From Perkinsus marinus ATCC 50983 (lineage: Eukaryota > Perkinsozoa > Perkinsida > Perkinsidae), in the NCBI RefSeq assembly GCF_000006405.1, contig NW_003207807.1:1-28634 (forward strand): 28,634 bases of DNA, written 5' to 3'. Both the position numbers and the translations under genes were made by a program. The notes below the pieces were generated by a model. That model searched no databases. It saw only the letters and a list, made by a program, of their open reading frames with translations, and had not been told where the DNA came from. Shown piece after piece: positions 1 through 10,377 of the stretch (positions are counted from its first letter, which is position 1; each line of letters opens with the position of its first letter).

Positions 1-1638
1 CTACCATCATGGATGTATGCTACACTACTCAGTATGGTATATATCATCTCCGTTTAGCACTACACTATGTGCTATATGTAATCACTCTATTAATCTCATA
101 TCATCATGGTCATGTTCATCATCATCATCATACTATTAGTATTAGGTACTCTTATCTGTTTATCTGGTGTAAAGGAGAGTGCTACCTTTAGCTTCAGTAT
201 GGCATGCCTTAATATAGTATTACTCTTAACCTTCTCCCTGTATGGATCATACATGTACTACTACATGCTATGCTGCCACTCTAGTATTATCTTTCCTAGG
301 TATGGTGATGTTGGTAATATGGAGCCTTTCACTCTTCCCAACGATGCAGCAGTTGATGGGGTTGGTGGCTTTGCAGGGGTAATAATAATAGTAATACCCT
401 GTTCAGTTGTTACATACTCATTAGGTACTGCGTGGATCTGGGTTAGCATTCTTCTGTTGTGTTGGGTGGGATGCTGTATGTACACTGAGTGAGGAGGTAC
501 GGAACCCTAAGAAAGATATACCCCGAGGCATTATGGGTAGTATATACCTACACATACCTCACCACCATCATTCTATTATTTATACAGGTACATTACTTAT
601 TGTAGCCCTATTGTACTCTATGTTAAGTATTACTCTATGCCTCATGACCCCTATAGATAGTATTGACTTGGATGCACCTCTAGCTACTGCATTCCAGTAA
701 TATACTTCATCATACCAGCATATACAGTACCTTAATACCACCCCAGTATTACCCACACAGATACCACCATGACAACTGGGGTTATATTATAACATCTCTG
801 GCAGCTACAACTGTCTGTAGGACCTACTCTCATCATCATCATGATCATCATCGGTATATGTGATAATGTAGGTACCCCAAGCGTTATGAGTGGTATACTG
901 GGACAGCCTCGTATCTGGTATAGAATGGCTCTGGATGGGTTACTCTTCCAACCCCTAGCCAAGCTTAGTGCTCACGATGTACCTGTTGTTGGTAGGCATG
1001 CTTCTATCAATCCATCTAGCTCCCCATAGCGAACCATATAGGTACTACTATATGTGGTATAATCGCGACTATACTATCAGCCGTATGCGATTTTGAGCCA
1101 TTAGCTGGGATGACCAGTTTCAGTGGGTCATTATCCTCTATTGACCATTCTTAGTATCATTGCTCAGGTACATTGGCGATGTTTACACTGGTTAATGGTG
1201 GTATTATATTAACGCGAGTTGAGGATTACACTGAAAGGAGTGGTAGTAGCTATCCTCCTATCACTACCACTAACATTACCTACTCAATATCTCTCTTTGT
1301 AAGTCTCTTGTAGTCTCGTACAGCCCTATGCCAAGGTAGTACCTTGTAGTTCGCCCTATCGCTCACCTTCCACTACGTCGCCGTGCTGCATGGTCTCTTT
1401 ACATGTTCTGGTATAACACTAGGAGCCCTCAATCTAGCTAGTCTAGCCTGGCTACTCTACGTCTACTTCGCTGCCATAGCACCTCCCAACATGGATGATA
1501 GCATACAAGGGTGGGTACATTGGTTTGTCATACTACTCGACATGATGCCTTCTTAGGGGACATGATGAGCCCCTCCTTGCTGGCAGTGAAAGGGATAAGG
1601 TCGATATGGGTAAGCACTTGACCCTTATCCAGGATTGA
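1..1638 (+). CDS. Cationic amino acid transporter (APC/CAT-type), 5' end outside window
   Basis: Multi-exon membrane transporter of the amino acid-polyamine-organocation superfamily, CAT subgroup; the family imports basic amino acids across membranes. Confident exons are about 168-254, 300-378, 425-536, 588-696, 761-816, 872-991, 1042-1122, 1168-1298, 1350-1510 and 1557-1638, separated by GT-AG introns of 45-64 nt. Spliced, they give CAT landmarks in the right order: a helix followed by SGVKES, then the helix leading to SEEVRNPKKDIPRGIMG (family EE-x-x-NP-x-x-x-P-x-GI), APLATAFQ, GILGQPRIWYRMALDGLL (family GQPR...MA-x-DGLL), and GTTICGIIATIL and TLAMFTLVNGGIILTR. The C-terminal tail is acidic, ending LTLIQD. 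The reading frame changes at almost every intron, so no single open frame shows the protein. The joins in the first 170 bases and the last two exons are less certain. The start lies upstream of the window. Confidence 0.86.
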
Positions 1639-3216
1639 CCGTCGTACCCCTGTAGTTGATGATAACCATTTCCATTGCCCCTGGGTACCTATCCTCCCCG
1701 CTGTTGCAATATGGGTTAACTGCTACTTGATGGCCTCTCTGGGTCTTCAGGCTTTGATAATGGTCACTGTCTGGCTGGTAGGTGTCGTATTCTGTGCACA
1801 TTTCGTCCACCTTTGCCCTAGGTCCTCGGCGCCGTGGTGTATCTTACCTATGGCGCGAACCATAGCAAGTTGAACTGATTCATTACCACGCCCACCCGTT
1901 AGGGTAATAACAGCCTCAGCATCCAAAGGTAAGATGGGTCAGTCTTGTGGGATAATGAGAGACTCATTCTCAGAGCACTGCTTGAGAAAGGTCCATCTTG
2001 ATAGTCTCACAGCTATCGACGATAATGCATACCCACAAATTGTGGGCCACATTTATATCACTACCTGCCACATTTATATATCCTTATCTATAACAGTTCT
2101 GGTGTTACTACAAGCCACTTTGTGGTAACACGCTATGTAGCTACAATTTATCTAACTGTCGATGTCGTCTCTGCCCAATTGTTCTCGTCACTATTGCTGG
2201 GAAGTGTTTTTTCGGTCTAGCAGGCCATAGTGTTAAGTTAAACTCAGTCGAAATGAGCAATACTAAATGGAGCACCATCAACAATGTAACGATTATAGAG
2301 ACAACGAATATAATAGCGATCACGTCCGTCGATGGTGGCTAGCAATGCCGTTATAAGACTAGGCACTTGATCAGGACATTGACTGTGATGAGAGAAGGAA
2401 CAAGAGATATTGATGGTTACCTGGTGTACCGTATTTTGACTGGGTTATATCACGACGATTCAGAGAAGGTCCCGATCTTTGGCTACTGCAAATGTGGATA
2501 TGGATGTTCGGTTATCTCACCTTGAAACCTACCTACTAAATGGTTCCACTCTATCATCCATGCCGGGACTCATTTGCGGTAGTATCATGTTATTACTTCT
2601 TCCCGTACTACTCACTGTGTTTGTGATGCCGATTGGCGTACATAACCCAATGGATAGCACTGCTCTGGGTTCCGCACTGGGATTGGTATTGATATATTCA
2701 TCTTCATCACCGGCTACGGCTTGCTGAAATCTTCCGTGAAAGTCTGGCTGCTCTTCTCTTAATGAGCAGAGCTCCGTTAAGTATATATTTGCTGTAAAGG
2801 TTCTTCTACCAGTTGCATTATGTAAGTGCTGCAATAGGACTATATCCTCCTTGAAACATTCGCAAGCGACAAATATAGCGAATACCAACTTGGGGGATTG
2901 TTGCGTTACCGTGAGATGTGGAATGAACGACTTTGGCCAAACGGACTCATTTCATGCATATTCGCATGCGAAAGTCGTTCGTTATGTGATTCACAAGACG
3001 TAAATGTTGACGCCAACCAATCAACACAAGAGACGTGTACTCTGAAACGAGTTAGCCGAAGCAGAACTAGGACAGTTAGTCCTTAAAGCCAATACTGAAG
3101 TTGGTTCGGGTGCTAGAACACCACTAAATGGAATTATACTGGATAGAACCGAACTAAGCTGTACAGTTCGTAAGAATTGAAGGTGTACGTTCGCTATACA
3201 TGGTATCACAAGTCGG
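1639..3216. other. Intergenic region, no callable gene
   Basis: This 1.6-kb stretch lies between two convergent transporter genes. An open frame on + at 2479-2727 encodes one hydrophobic segment (around LLLLPVLLTVFVMPIG), and an overlapping frame on - at 2529-2888 is equally long. They exclude each other, neither resembles a family I know, and neither can be extended by convincing short introns. I leave both uncalled. No RNA gene or repeat was seen. Confidence 0.5.
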
Positions 3217-4746
3217 TTATACACTATCATGCGAGATCGAGTAGGGAATCGCCGATTTGGAACTATTCTTCGTGGTGACATCACCAACAGGAATATACCT
3301 CTTCGGCCAAAAAAGTAGCCACGGCTGAGCTATAGACTCCCAATTGACGACCACATGAGTATGCGACTTCTCATATTGCTTCATAGAATCGCCGTCATTG
3401 ACCTCCTTTCTATGCCGGAACATTGGGAATAGGCAAATGACATACTTCAGCACAGGATTATCAATACGTGCATTCTCAACGTCGAGTTTCGAGCGTATGA
3501 CGTTACCATAACGGAATAGTGCAATACCGAGGAGTATTATAACAAGAGTGACCCATTCCAACCATGTAACGGTACTTCTGCCGATAATCGGCCAACTTAT
3601 CAACGATAAAATGGCTGCCAATGGCACGGTTATCTTGTTGCAAACGAATGTGAGTAAACTAGAACCATAAGATATGAGCATATAGATATTCACATTATAA
3701 AGTAGGTTAAAACAGAGATAAACAACAAGAGCCTGCCAGGCACCATCGGCATTGGCCAGAGTTTCGAAACCATCGGCAAAGTGGTCCATGATGGGTATAT
3801 TGGAGCCCTGAGTTCTAATAAGCTCAACGATGACGTTGAGCGGAAAAGTCCAGACACAACCGAAAATATTACTACTGCTGCTCACTACAAATACGTTAAG
3901 ATACGCATCTTTATTACCTCTACGTGTGGCATAACGAGTATAGGCTCGGAACATGCACTCTTTTAGTACAAATCCCAATGCCTGGAAAACAGTTGATACA
4001 AGGCACAGGATAGCCATGCTGATACTGTTGTTACCATCACTCGTAGAGGATGTAACAACCGATACCAAAGCCATGACAATAACTATGGTAACTGCAACAA
4101 CCTCGATGAAGGTGTATCTATCTCGTAAGAATAACAAAGACCACATGAGGGTAAAAGGGACCATTCCTTGCTGTAGCATATTGAATACGGCAATTGATAG
4201 ATAGGGCTGGGTGAGGAACATAAAGATCTCACCAAGGCAATCGGCGATAGCCGCAAAGAAAGTATAGCGAAAACCTGGCAGGCTTTCCCACCAAATCCCT
4301 ATCCCAATACGCCAACGCTGGTACCATGGTATACTAATACGATCCTCACGCATAGCAGAGTACTCATCCCGAGGAGGGGTAGTCCATGTCCACTTGAGCT
4401 GCTCTAATGGGATCTTACCCATAGCATAGAGTATAATAAGAACAGCCCAATAGACCAAACAATAGGTCACTTGACTGATCATAGACGTGACCAAACCAGA
4501 ATATTCACCCAAAGGTTGAGACCTTATCTTACCAGCGATTGCGTTAGCAGTACCAATAATAGCAAGTGATATCATAAGGGTAGGGACAATCCATCGAGCA
4601 ACAACAGAAAAACCTGTACCGCTCTCTGATGCCAACACCTCCTCCTCCTCAATATTAATGATCTCGGACTGTAGGGAAGAGGCCTTTGGTGTAGATATGT
4701 GTGTGTCCTCGCTGGGAAGAGCGGGATTCGGCTTATGACCTGTCAT
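3217..4746 (-). CDS. CRT-like (chloroquine-resistance-transporter-like) membrane transporter, intronless
   Basis: A single exon of 509 codons encoding a polytopic membrane protein of the drug/metabolite transporter superfamily, closest by eye to the CRT-like family (PfCRT relatives), which move small peptides, amino acids or related solutes across vacuole or plastid membranes. The cytosolic N-terminus (about 40 residues) is acidic with an EEEE run. About ten hydrophobic segments follow. Family-like stretches are FNMLQQGMVPFTLMWSLLFL (about residues 200-220), followed by RDRY and a helix, then ALGFVLKECMF, and the late pair FVCNKITVPLAAILSLISWP and LEWVTLVIILLGIALFRYGN. The open frame extends eight codons upstream to a GTG; I chose the first ATG (4746), giving MTGHKPNPAL. 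The C-terminal tail of about 85 residues is hydrophilic. Substrate and membrane cannot be read from sequence. Unlike DPH6 next to it, it has no introns. Confidence 0.87.
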   Translation of the reverse strand: MTGHKPNPALPSEDTHISTPKASSLQSEIINIEEEEVLASESGTGFSVVARWIVPTLMISLAIIGTANAIAGKIRSQPLGEYSGLVTSMISQVTYCLVYWAVLIILYAMGKIPLEQLKWTWTTPPRDEYSAMREDRISIPWYQRWRIGIGIWWESLPGFRYTFFAAIADCLGEIFMFLTQPYLSIAVFNMLQQGMVPFTLMWSLLFLRDRYTFIEVVAVTIVIVMALVSVVTSSTSDGNNSISMAILCLVSTVFQALGFVLKECMFRAYTRYATRRGNKDAYLNVFVVSSSSNIFGCVWTFPLNVIVELIRTQGSNIPIMDHFADGFETLANADGAWQALVVYLCFNLLYNVNIYMLISYGSSLLTFVCNKITVPLAAILSLISWPIIGRSTVTWLEWVTLVIILLGIALFRYGNVIRSKLDVENARIDNPVLKYVICLFPMFRHRKEVNDGDSMKQYEKSHTHVVVNWESIAQPWLLFWPKRYIPVGDVTTKNSSKSAIPYSISHDSV

Positions 4747-5894
4747 AGAAAGAGGAAAAAGACCAAACACTGAGTAGCATTATAATGTAGCCACAATGAG
4801 GGGGAATGAACTAATCGGAAAGAATATGAGAATGAGTGACCCGTCCTGACCAATGAAGCTCCAATCACCACACGCCTCCACAGTTATGTTTACACATTCC
4901 CTGCTCATATATCTCCCTCGTGGGCTCAAATGATAAGGAGATGTGGACTGAGTGGTATGGCAAATGTCGCATACGTGCGGTCGTAAGTGGTACGCGTGCT
5001 ACACGGTATTACAAGTCCTCAAGTTCAGGCAATAGGCCAAACTTACGAAGACTGTGTCACTAAATTTTCTGTCTTGGATCACTAATAGTAGCGCCCAGAT
5101 GATCGATTTGTAATTTCTGTGCGTTTCGAAAGTATCACATTCATTTCTCTGATAAGGACCGTGGCCCATAAGAGTTTTGGATTGATCAGGGTTGATCAGG
5201 AATAAAGACTTCGTTCTAAATTGTCCGCGACGAAATCGATCAGCTGAGACGACGCTACTTCTAGTGATCCAGGACAGACACCGTGTGGACGTCCTCAAAG
5301 TCAGCGCAACCCCACATGCACAATTCGTCACACGAAACATGGAAGCGTACAACTAATGGAATGGTTGCTCAGGTTGAACCACTCATATCAGGTATTGTAG
5401 GCCAACTTTCATTGAGCTCAGTGCATCCTTAAAGCTGAGCCTTAGATAAGTTCTCTTGATAAACCTCAATCCTCTCATCCGGAATCAATCATATAGGACG
5501 CTCAGCTGAATCAACTCGCAGTACGACGCACTGGTCGAGATCAAGAGATCCTGCATCCATTGACGGCACCGTCATGATAACAACCCGAAGATGCATATTG
5601 TGAATTGTTTACCACCCACGAACGATCAAGGCCGCGATCACTGGGGTCAACCCTCCGAGATTAACAGAGTACATCCAAGCTCTCACCAGCGGTGCAACAG
5701 ACACGAGCTGCTGGACATCTAGTAATCCTCTCGAGAATACTCACCGGTCTCATATTCCCCAATGTTGAGTATCCCTTGTAGTGACTCGATTTTCGTGAGT
5801 GTATACTCACGATGATGTGGAACACTGGACTGGACTCAACTAAGGAAGAAACGGCAGATAACGGGAAAACTACAGCAGGGCGTGAGCACACTGC
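4747..5894. other. Intergenic region upstream of the CRT-like gene
   Basis: About 1.15 kb between two genes on the - strand: the promoter side of the CRT-like gene and the 3' side of DPH6. Open frames at 4999-5352 and 5661-5891 on - lack family motifs and look like chance. No repeat or RNA gene was seen. Confidence 0.5.
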
Positions 5895-8446
5895 TTAGCA
5901 ATATCGGATATCATTTCGAAACATCACGAGACTATGTCGTGCTGTGCCAATACAGGCTTCACGGACAGGAATCATTGCAGTAGAATTTCTAATGTCAGTG
6001 GGCAACTGGTCGTAGATATCTAACTCCTCATACCTAGTCACATCATAATAGATTAAGCTAGGAGTACACTGGGACAACGCGCCATTAGAGGGAGCAAGGC
6101 CATCCAGTAGATATTCGACCGATTCACCAACGTACACTGATACATTGATAGCAGCATCAGTACTGTGAGCAGTGTTAATGAGGGATACTTCCACAGAGGC
6201 TCCTTTAGGTAGAGCAGGTAGCCTAAGCCCCATAATACTAGAAGGGTCAACATTAAGATACTTAGCGGCCAGCTGTACAGCTGGTATGAGTGGAGTCCTT
6301 CCTGCTATAAATAGTGTTGCTAACACAGTGTATTCCGATGACATAAGGTTAGTTATCTTATGTAGAGACCGCATAGCGAGCCATAGTTCATACTGCCATC
6401 CAGTAGTAGGTAGGGACATGGTATGGGGTATAAGACCTAGTACTCCTGCTGTCATTAGGAGTCCACCATTATCGAACCTGAGCCCAACTACTCCTAACTC
6501 TTGGTCATGAGTCTCATTACCTTTTAGCCTGGCTATAAGGCCCAATACAGGACATAGCCCATGTTGATATAGACTGTACGTGTAACGTATTCACTACTGC
6601 CTGAGCACTGGGTATCGCCAGTATACGGAAACGAATAAGGATACCTACACAGACACTGTAGTCAGCAGCTACTAACTAGCGAGTAACCTATGAGTATCGT
6701 TCATGACCCACTACTACCCTGGGGTAGATCAGTCTGGATACAGTACCGGGTGGGTGGGTTGACGGCAGGGAAGTGTTTACAGTACTCCTCATTAACAGCA
6801 GCGAAGGAGCTCATATCCGACACTTGTACCTCTACGTATAATATCTCGTACCTAATGATGGTATTGGTGTACTATAGGGCCAAGCCGTGACCCACTCAGA
6901 TGATGGTGCTAGTGTAGCTGTGATGTATTCAAGTACATATCTGCATTGTTGTATAACATCCATGTTAGTGATCTCACATGAGGGCTCGAGGGTTGTGGTT
7001 GGTGGTACGGATAATACCTTAGACGATTGGATGATAATAATGCTGTACAGGAACCTACTTACATCAATGGAGTTACTCATGGCTACACTAGTAGTAGAGG
7101 ATGTCCTCAAACATGCAGTGGCTGCATGCTGGTGACTAGCTGTATTCTCATAACACTGTGTAGACACAGGAGCCTGCATTGTAAAATGCTCATGTTCATC
7201 CTCCAGCCTAGGATAATCCTGTTCGTAGTACTCCAAACCATCCAAGACTGATAGAGATTTACCTACAAGGATAGCCTTCCAGAACATGGACTAACGTTGT
7301 TATTACAGGCCTTCTTCCAGTCGGTGGTGATAGCATCATTTTTAGGCTCTAGATGTGGGTTGGATGACTGGAGATAATATACATCAGCACTGTGCTTGAC
7401 TACTCTAGTATCCCCTAGTTCAATACGGCCATTGATGTATCTAGTAGTACACTACCCTGTTGGGATGATGGTATACCCAACTTACAATGGACAGTCAGTC
7501 GTTAAGGTCTCATACTCTCCACCTTCCCCACAGACATGGAATCCGAATTGATTATGTAGCTTGGTGAAATATCTACTACTAGTAGTAATAGATGAGATAG
7601 ATTGTAAGGATATAATAATACGGTTTGAGTTGTGATAGAGTCTGGCCAAGATGTCTCTCATCCAATCCCATACATGCTACTTTCACTAGGCGTGCTTCGA
7701 TACCTACTAACCATCATCATTATAGCGATACTAGTAGATATCATCCTCACCAGTATCAATCATCCAATTGAGGAGCCTATCCTGGGGTAACCTCCACATG
7801 AATGCTAACACCTATACATAAAGCAGGGGTACAGGACTATTCTCCAATCACAAGAATCACCATCAATCCTAGACGCTGACAGACATTCTCGACTCTAAGT
7901 CGTTGATAATCGGAGAATATAGCTCCACAGCTCACAGCGTTAACCTCTGGATGTGCTCTCTTCACTGTAACTAGCAGATCATACCTGCCACGATAAGCAA
8001 CCCATGTATCGAGGCCATGATACTCAATGGATCTACAGGTCTTCAACTTCATCCTCATCATCACGCCCAGTTTCATGATGATAGACAAGATCATTAGTCT
8101 CTAAGGGAGCTCTGTTGATGGCCTACCAATGGAATAGTATCTGCAGCAGTGTGATAACGGTGGTAACCTACCTGTTTATATAGAGGTACACCAAGAGCCT
8201 CTGCTACGACTGGGACAACCTCATGACCAACTGTCTGATACCTAGAGAGGACACTCTTATTGTATTCATGAGCCTGTACACTTACATGTAGCTATCCATC
8301 TCGTCTCCTGTATCCTCATGTGTTAATGGTGGTGTTATTGGTGGATGTAGATTAGCCACACATACCACATCATGGCCTAGATACTTGCATAGATGTAGGT
8401 TGAATATCGAGTCCTTCCCTCCAGATATCAATCCTACTACCTTCAT
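5895..8446 (-). CDS. DPH6: Diphthine-ammonia ligase DPH6 with two C-terminal RidA/YjgF domains
   Basis: Catalyses the ATP-dependent amidation of diphthine to diphthamide on elongation factor 2, the last step of that pathway, in the cytosol. The N-terminus is the PP-loop ATPase: MKVVGLISGGKDS (SGGKDS at residues 8-13), then DSYMYQTVGHE, DEVEDLYDLL, GAIFSDYQRLRVENVCQRLG, LAFMWRLPQDRLLNWMI, ARLVKVACMGLDERHLGQTL and HVCGEGGEYET...DCPL, all in family order. Two RidA-like domains follow. The first ends VQVSDMSSFAAVNEEYCKHF and PTRYC...LPQG; the second has HVQS...IGPYSQ, GLLMTAGVLGLIP and ELWLAMRSLHK. This matches the fungal/plant type of DPH6 rather than the short animal type. About 12 GT-AG introns of 41-73 nt were placed by motif and frame, for example 8242-8285. 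The ATG at 8446 lies directly before the conserved MKVV. The intron after PLYKQ is the least certain. Stop TAA at 5895-5897. Confidence 0.95.
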
Positions 8447-9600
8447 TATACTACAATAACAACAACAACAACCCCTACTATGATGATGATGATGATGAAC
8501 AGTACCCGAAAGCTGCACAACAACCCAAGACAAGGATACACAGAAACGCCACTATAACAATATCAGATTAGGAAGGCTTCCGTTGATGAACATTGAGCAT
8601 CGTTACTGAGGGATGAACCCCACACACTACAGACCAGCCTATGAACGAAGGTAATAGAACCTTAACTATTGCATATAAGGCGATGAGATAATACTCTAGC
8701 TACGAGTGTGGGCTTCTTGGAGTAACTCGAGATAGCTTCTTATCATCATCCTCCTCATCCGAGATCTATCGGGATCCCAACGCCCCCCCCTTGTTTGATG
8801 TACACACTACTACCACCGTACTCAGCACCCAAGCCTGCCAAACCTATACCTACTGTTGTGCCTATTACCTTGGGTGGCAGGCAGTGTAACCCTAGCTATG
8901 TAAGGTAGTGGCTATGGAGGGAGAGGGGGAAATGGACGCCATGAACGATAACGATTGACCAGTCTAGGGCGATATAGACGACCACACTACAGTGAAACGT
9001 TGGTCATGCTCATGGTGTTATAACATACGGTTTGCTGCACAGTGCATCCATAGACAGTGTGGATACCCTTAGGTTGCTCAGATCCTCAATGGCACCCACT
9101 ACACCAGATGTGCCATTGCTATTGATGCAGCCTCCCTGTCAATGCTACCCTCATTCTCCTGACCTCAACAATGAGCTCATGAGTAGGTATGTCACTTCTG
9201 CTCATAAAGGCGTCCTGAGGCCGTGCCTTTCGGTTTCTTACCCATCCATCACATATGACATTTCCTTCTCACAGGTAACGCTAATGAAGATAGCCGGGCT
9301 ATCATAGCCCCCGCTTCTCCCTTGGCCGCCTTAGGTCGCTGTTCAAAAGGAAAAGCACTAATAGGATTGCTAAAGTTAAGCGATGAACGAGTTTGTTCAT
9401 AACAGGGTCAACTTGACCTGGTAAAGACTTCAACACAAGACTAATTGGAGGAATAAAAGGCTTGGAGGGATGAAAGGTTCAAGCAGCAGCAGCAACAACA
9501 ACAACGACGGCGTTACTACTGCTAGTTCCCAAGCATCAATGAGGATTCTCGTTGTTGGACGAATGTGGATGGCGTAGATATTAGACCGCCAACACTACTA
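8447..9600. other. Intergenic region with unplaced exon-like fragments
   Basis: DPH6 5' flank. It opens with an ATG-proximal trinucleotide run near 8455-8500 (GTT/ATC repeats). Two stretches look faintly coding but are not callable. On +, 9071-9160 reads VAQILNGTHYTRCAIAIDAA and onward after an AG. On -, 8770-8830 reads AEYGGSSVYIKQ. Near 9469 on + an ATG opens a Ser/Asn-rich 36-codon frame (MKGSSSSSNNNN). None matches a family I know. Confidence 0.4.
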
Positions 9601-9635
9601 CACCTTTTAAAGGCCTATTTCTCGTTTAGTAAGGT

Positions 9636-9900
9636 CAATTTCGCAGGACGAGCAATCATCCGAGCCAAGATATGCCTTAGTAAGACCAATTTCGCCAGCG
9701 CGCTCGATATAAGAATTAATTTCTACGACACGTGTCACTAGTACAATCAATTTCGACGACACGTGTCACTAGTACAGTCAATTTCGACGACACGTGTCAC
9801 TAGTACAGTCAATTTCGACGACACGTGTCACTAGTACAATCAATTTCGCCGGCATGTCTGAAGCGAGTTCAATTTCGACGAAAGGCGGAAATCGATTTCG
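9636..9900. repeat. Array of AATTTCG-anchored repeats (degenerate flanks)
   Basis: The octamer CAATTTCG recurs at 9636, 9687, 9748, 9779, 9810, 9841 and 9870, with variants at 9717 (TAATTTCT) and 9893 (CGATTTCG). Spacing is exactly 31 bp in the middle and 29, 30 or 51 bp at the edges. This suggests a longer, decayed satellite whose core stays regular. It lies between the divergent DPH6 and USP genes. Confidence 0.85.
9717..9840. repeat. Four-copy 31-bp tandem repeat with a 10-bp palindrome in each unit
   Basis: Units start at 9717, 9748, 9779 and 9810. The second and third are identical, the fourth differs at one base, and the first at three. Each unit contains the perfect palindrome GACACGTGTC (core CACGTG, an E/G-box) at 9727, 9758, 9789 and 9820, followed by ACTAGT. 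The exact period puts the palindromes 31 bp apart, roughly three helical turns. It could be a binding-site cluster for a bHLH- or bZIP-type factor, or merely a minisatellite. Confidence 0.93.
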
Positions 9901-10377
9901 CTGATAGTAACCCGAGGTTAGACGATCTTCGCCGCGTTCCCGTACGTTATGGCTTGGTCACGGGCTGAAGGAACTTCTGCATTTCATCCCAATCCCACCA
10001 CTCCCGGTAACAAGTACCGAAGAGGGTGCAGCAGGCAACGTCTGTTTGCGCCCCGATGAAATACAAGATCGATCGTACGGGCGCGCGCTTATCAAAGAAA
10101 GAATATTCAACTTGGTAGACACGATGCGATCACTCTTGCCGACGAATGTACGATTGCCTTATATATCGGTCCTCGCCCGTGTGATAGCGAGTGGGGTCTG
10201 GTTGCACTGGTCCTTTTTTATGTCTCTATGAGTTGAATTATCGAAGTTCTCATTTTCACTACTGTTATTCCTGAACTGTGTTGTTGTTATTCGTCGTTGG
10301 ATTCTAGATATCACCCTCTTAGGAATGTATTTAACCCATTTATCTATAACATGTTATACCGCGGATTATTCCATAAG

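Noticed and set aside
106-492. A continuous 128-residue hydrophobic frame as a complete gene
   Set aside because: Only its first part is coding. Two short introns shift the frame, and the true path gives the SEEVRNPKKDIP transporter motif in another frame.
2529-2888. 119-residue frame on the - strand
   Set aside because: No ATG start, no family motif, and it directly overlaps an equally long frame on the other strand.
4747-4770. GTG start eight codons upstream in the CRT-like gene
   Set aside because: GTG initiation is not expected in a nuclear gene, and an ATG follows in the same frame.
8444-8533. N-terminal extension of DPH6 with poly-His and poly-Cys
   Set aside because: It is encoded by trinucleotide repeats upstream of the conserved MKVVGLISGGKDS start and lacks an ATG; it is 5' UTR.
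9717-9840. Regular repeats resembling a CRISPR array
   Set aside because: Units are directly abutting with no unique spacers, there are no cas genes, and the window is eukaryotic with spliceosomal introns.
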